A program made the position numbers and the translations under genes. Below, piece after piece: positions 6,971 through 8,658 of a stretch of DNA of 8,658 nt (within the stretch, counting starts at the first letter, position 1; every line of letters begins with the position of its first letter). The DNA comes from Gammaproteobacteria bacterium (lineage in GTDB: Bacteria; Pseudomonadota; Gammaproteobacteria; GCA-001735895): positions 1-8,658 of the forward strand of contig WGBK01000348.1 in the NCBI GenBank assembly GCA_015494335.1, written 5' to 3'. The notes under the pieces are model-generated. The model was not told the DNA's origin, ran no database searches, and saw only the letters and a program-made list of their open reading frames with translations.

Positions 6971-7936
6971 TCAGCGGCGAATCTTGCGCAGCGTCTTCTC
7001 GGTCCACAGCTTGGGCTTGAGTTTCGGGTCGTTGTAGGTCACGACTTCCGGCGGGATCACCGCCCAGGTCTCATGCCCGGTGGCGAAGGTCTTGCCGTAC
7101 CAGTAGCCCCAGACCACCTGACGCGGATCGCTGGGATTCTCGATCGGACGCCAGTCGCGGTCGATGACCTTGATCTTCTTGCCATCCTTGAAGTACTCGG
7201 TACGGTAATCCGCAAAGGTATTGGTGTCGATGTAGCTGACGCGGTATTCATACCACCAGTTGGGGAACTTGGTCGTGCTCTTGACCTTGTACACTTCCTT
7301 GCCGTCCGGCGCGCAGGAGGGCTTGGGCAGGTTGCGGGTGTACTTATTCTTTTCGTTGTCCTTCAGCTCGATGCCGCCGAGGCAGCCCTTGAAGGTTTCC
7401 TTGCCCAGCAGTTCATGGGTCTCGTTCTCAGGCTTGCGCAGCACCACGTCGCCGAAGGTGAAGTCGGTGCCGCCCCAGGCATCATCGTGCGCCGGCTGGG
7501 CGAAACGACGGATCTTGCGCAGCGCCGGGATCCAGATGGCGTAGGACTGACTCTTGTTCGGGTCATCGTATTCGGTGATCAGCATGCCGGTGCCGCGCAG
7601 CTTGCCCGAGCGGAAGATCGCCAGGTCGCGCGCCTTGATGACCGGATCGTCCTCGTACTGGTTGTTGAGGTAGCGCTCCAGGGTCAGCGTACTCGGCTTC
7701 TTGCCGGCGGACTTGTTGACCAGTACGGTGATCTTCTTGCCTTTCTTGCCAATGCCGTAGTTGTCGAAGGCGTAGAAGTGATTTACAAAGTACACCTGGT
7801 CAATAATCTCGTTGGCGCTCGGCTCTCCGGACGGCAATGGCGTGGAGCGGTCTACCGCGGCCAGAGCCAGGGAACTGGACAGCGCGAGAGCCGCGGCCAG
7901 AGTGGTTTTGAATGCAGTTCGATGGGAAATAAACAA
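6971..7936 (-). CDS. LolA-like / DUF1329-type periplasmic carrier protein
   Basis: A 321-residue exported protein. Residues 1-26 are a signal peptide ending LALA before AVDRS. There is no lipobox cysteine, so the mature protein is probably soluble in the periplasm. The middle carries the pattern I associate with outer-membrane lipoprotein-sorting (LolA-like) and DUF1329 proteins: GMLITEYDDP (117-126), YAIWIPALRKIRRFAQP (132-148) and WGGTDFTFGDV (154-164). Later come strands such as WWYEYRVSYID and ADYRTEYFKDGKK. This half-barrel fold shields a lipid or hydrophobic ligand in LolA and LolB. C185 and C208 could form a disulphide. It is the first gene of the operon, followed by an outer-membrane barrel and an RND pump, so a shuttle between the two membranes is likely. 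The start codon is TTG, supported by AGGAGAG four bases upstream and by the complete signal peptide; no ATG is available nearby. LolA-like and DUF1329 cannot be separated by eye; a role in lipoprotein sorting itself is unlikely. Confidence 0.75.
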   Translation of the reverse strand: MFISHRTAFKTTLAAALALSSSLALAAVDRSTPLPSGEPSANEIIDQVYFVNHFYAFDNYGIGKKGKKITVLVNKSAGKKPSTLTLERYLNNQYEDDPVIKARDLAIFRSGKLRGTGMLITEYDDPNKSQSYAIWIPALRKIRRFAQPAHDDAWGGTDFTFGDVVLRKPENETHELLGKETFKGCLGGIELKDNEKNKYTRNLPKPSCAPDGKEVYKVKSTTKFPNWWYEYRVSYIDTNTFADYRTEYFKDGKKIKVIDRDWRPIENPSDPRQVVWGYWYGKTFATGHETWAVIPPEVVTYNDPKLKPKLWTEKTLRKIRR

Positions 7937-7940
7937 GGGT

Positions 7941-7947
7941 CTCTCCT
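7941..7947 (-). promoter_or_regulatory. Strong ribosome binding site for the TTG start
   Basis: AGGAGAG on the minus strand lies four bases before TTG at 7934-7936. The ten bases GGAGAGACCC directly before this start are identical to those directly before the ATG of the PEP-CTERM gene (659-668), which supports the unusual TTG as the true start. Confidence 0.75.
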
Positions 7948-8012
7948 AGGTTACAGCGTGGTTTGGGATAGGGTGTGTTGCTGGTTATGTTCTTATAATT
8001 TTATGGCACATT

Positions 8013-8040
8013 ACCATACGGTTTTTTTTCTGCCTGTCAA
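8013..8040 (-). promoter_or_regulatory. Candidate sigma-70 promoter of the LolA-like/DUF1302/MMPL operon
   Basis: On the minus strand a perfect TTGACA (8040-8035) is followed after 16 bases by TATGGT (8018-8013), which keeps four of six -10 positions. The spacer includes an A8 run. The start point would fall near 8006, giving a leader of about 70 bases before the TTG codon. The match is visible, but it has not been shown to be active. Confidence 0.5.
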
Positions 8041-8061
8041 ACCGCAAAATCCTGTAAAATC

Positions 8062-8090
8062 AATACATTAGATAATCAGCAAATTATAAT
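8062..8090 (+). promoter_or_regulatory. Candidate nadC promoter with TATAAT just before the start codon
   Basis: A perfect TATAAT at 8085-8090 ends five bases before the nadC ATG at 8096. A weak -35 (AATACA, 8062-8067) lies 17 bases upstream. Transcription would begin at or next to the A of the ATG, and no Shine-Dalgarno sequence is visible. A TAAAAT at 8055-8060 is an alternative -10 that would give a short leader. Confidence 0.45.
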
Positions 8091-8095
8091 ATAGC

Positions 8096-8658
8096 ATGCA
8101 TACACCCTCCCCCAGCCTGCATTCCGATGTAAAAAAAGCCCTGTTGGAAGACCTTGGAAGCGGAGATATCAGCGCTTTTGCAATTGACCCGAAGACCCGG
8201 GCGCAAGCCGTCCTGCTGTGCCGTGAAACCGCGCTGCTGTGCGGTCGTGACTGGTTCGAAGAGAGCTTCCGCCAAGTCGATCCGAACTGCCATATCGAGT
8301 GGCTGGCGAAAGAAGGCGAAGCGTTGCAAGCCGACCAGCCGGTCTGCCGCATCGATGGCCCGGCACGCGCCCTGCTCAGCGCCGAACGCACGGCGATGAA
8401 TTTCCTGCAGACCCTCAGCGGCACCGCCACCACCACCCGCAAATTCGTCGAGTTGATTGAAGACACCGGCTGCCGGCTGCTGGACACGCGCAAGACCATT
8501 CCGGGTCTGCGCCTGGCGCAGAAATACGCGGTGCGCTGCGGCGGCGGCCTGAACCACCGCATCGGCCTGTATGATGCCTTTCTGCTGAAGGAAAACCATC
8601 TCGTGGCCGCCGGCGGCATTGGCCCGGCGGTGAGAGCCGCGCGGGCGCTGGATGCGGA
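8096..8658 (+). CDS. nadC: Nicotinate-nucleotide pyrophosphorylase (carboxylating), partial
   Basis: NadC joins quinolinate to PRPP, releasing CO2 and pyrophosphate to form nicotinate mononucleotide in de novo NAD synthesis; it is a cytoplasmic enzyme. The first 187 residues are present, about two thirds of the usual length near 280-297, and the gene runs off the right edge. Recognisable elements are LLEDLGSGDISAFAI (16-30), SAERTAMNFLQTLSG (95-109, with R98), DTRKTIPGLR (130-139), KYAVRCGGGLNHR (143-155) and AFLLKENH (161-168). These are the phosphate- and quinolinate-binding Arg/Lys/His residues of the quinolinate phosphoribosyltransferase family. The late barrel Glu and Asp residues lie beyond the window. 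The N-terminus aligns naturally from the ATG at 8096, although no ribosome site precedes it. It is divergent from the LolA-like gene, with a 159-base shared gap, and nothing suggests a functional link to that operon. Confidence 0.95.
   Translation, partial: MHTPSPSLHSDVKKALLEDLGSGDISAFAIDPKTRAQAVLLCRETALLCGRDWFEESFRQVDPNCHIEWLAKEGEALQADQPVCRIDGPARALLSAERTAMNFLQTLSGTATTTRKFVELIEDTGCRLLDTRKTIPGLRLAQKYAVRCGGGLNHRIGLYDAFLLKENHLVAAGGIGPAVRAARALDA

Noticed and set aside
7994..7999. A plus-strand TATAAT in the divergent region
   Set aside because: No -35 element at usable spacing; the nearest TTG-like hexamer (TTGCTG at 7978) is only 10 bases away. It would also start about 90 bases before nadC, so the later TATAAT at 8085 is preferred.
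5792..8071. A very long plus-strand open frame (about 759 codons) opposite the barrel and carrier genes
   Set aside because: It lies antisense to two well-supported genes with signal peptides and ribosome sites, crosses their intergenic hairpin, and its translation has no recognisable domain. It is explained by GC-biased codon use on the other strand.
8068..8619. Minus-strand open frames opposite nadC
   Set aside because: nadC is unmistakable by its DTRKT and GGGLNHR motifs. The antisense translations are arginine- and serine-rich noise.

Overview
The window looks like an ordinary stretch of a free-living Gram-negative chromosome, most probably a gammaproteobacterium or close relative. It encodes a signal-peptide-bearing beta-barrel outer-membrane protein, an RND pump, a DUF1841 gene, an exosortase-sorted PEP-CTERM protein and a bacterial-type NadC. 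Codon use is moderately GC-rich. The genus cannot be named from the sequence alone. No tRNA, rRNA, CRISPR array, insertion sequence or phage gene was seen.

Layout. (1) 40-462, plus: a small DUF1841 protein. (2) 463-668: a 206-base regulatory gap with two overlapping inverted repeats and, 65-80 bases further on, a GG-N10-GC sigma-54-type promoter. (3) 669-1427, plus: a secreted fibro-slime/PA14-like protein ending in a PEP-CTERM sorting signal. (4) 1428-1542: a convergent intergenic space with one hairpin for each direction. (5) 1543-7936, minus: a three-gene operon transcribed from right to left, encoding a LolA-like/DUF1329-type periplasmic protein, a large DUF1302-type outer-membrane protein and an MMPL/RND (HAE3-type) inner-membrane pump. 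A GC hairpin lies between the first and second genes. A convincing intrinsic terminator lies between the second and third, and another closes the operon. (6) 7937-8095: a divergent promoter region. (7) 8096 to the right edge, plus: the first two thirds of nadC, whose ATG sits just after a perfect TATAAT, so the message may be leaderless.

How it fits together. The three minus-strand genes would supply one component for each envelope compartment: inner-membrane RND pump, soluble periplasmic hydrophobic-ligand carrier, and outer-membrane barrel. This suggests a trans-envelope conveyor for a hydrophobic molecule, of unknown substrate and direction. It is the most interesting system in the window. 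The outer-membrane component is unusually long and carries three EF-hand/dockerin-like DxDxDG loops. Expression of the pump appears to be lowered relative to the other two genes by an intervening terminator and a GTG start.

The second notable system is the stand-alone PEP-CTERM gene. It has its own sigma-54-like promoter and candidate enhancer sites, matching the proposed PrsK/PrsR control of exosortase substrates. nadC (NAD synthesis) and the DUF1841 gene are housekeeping flanks.
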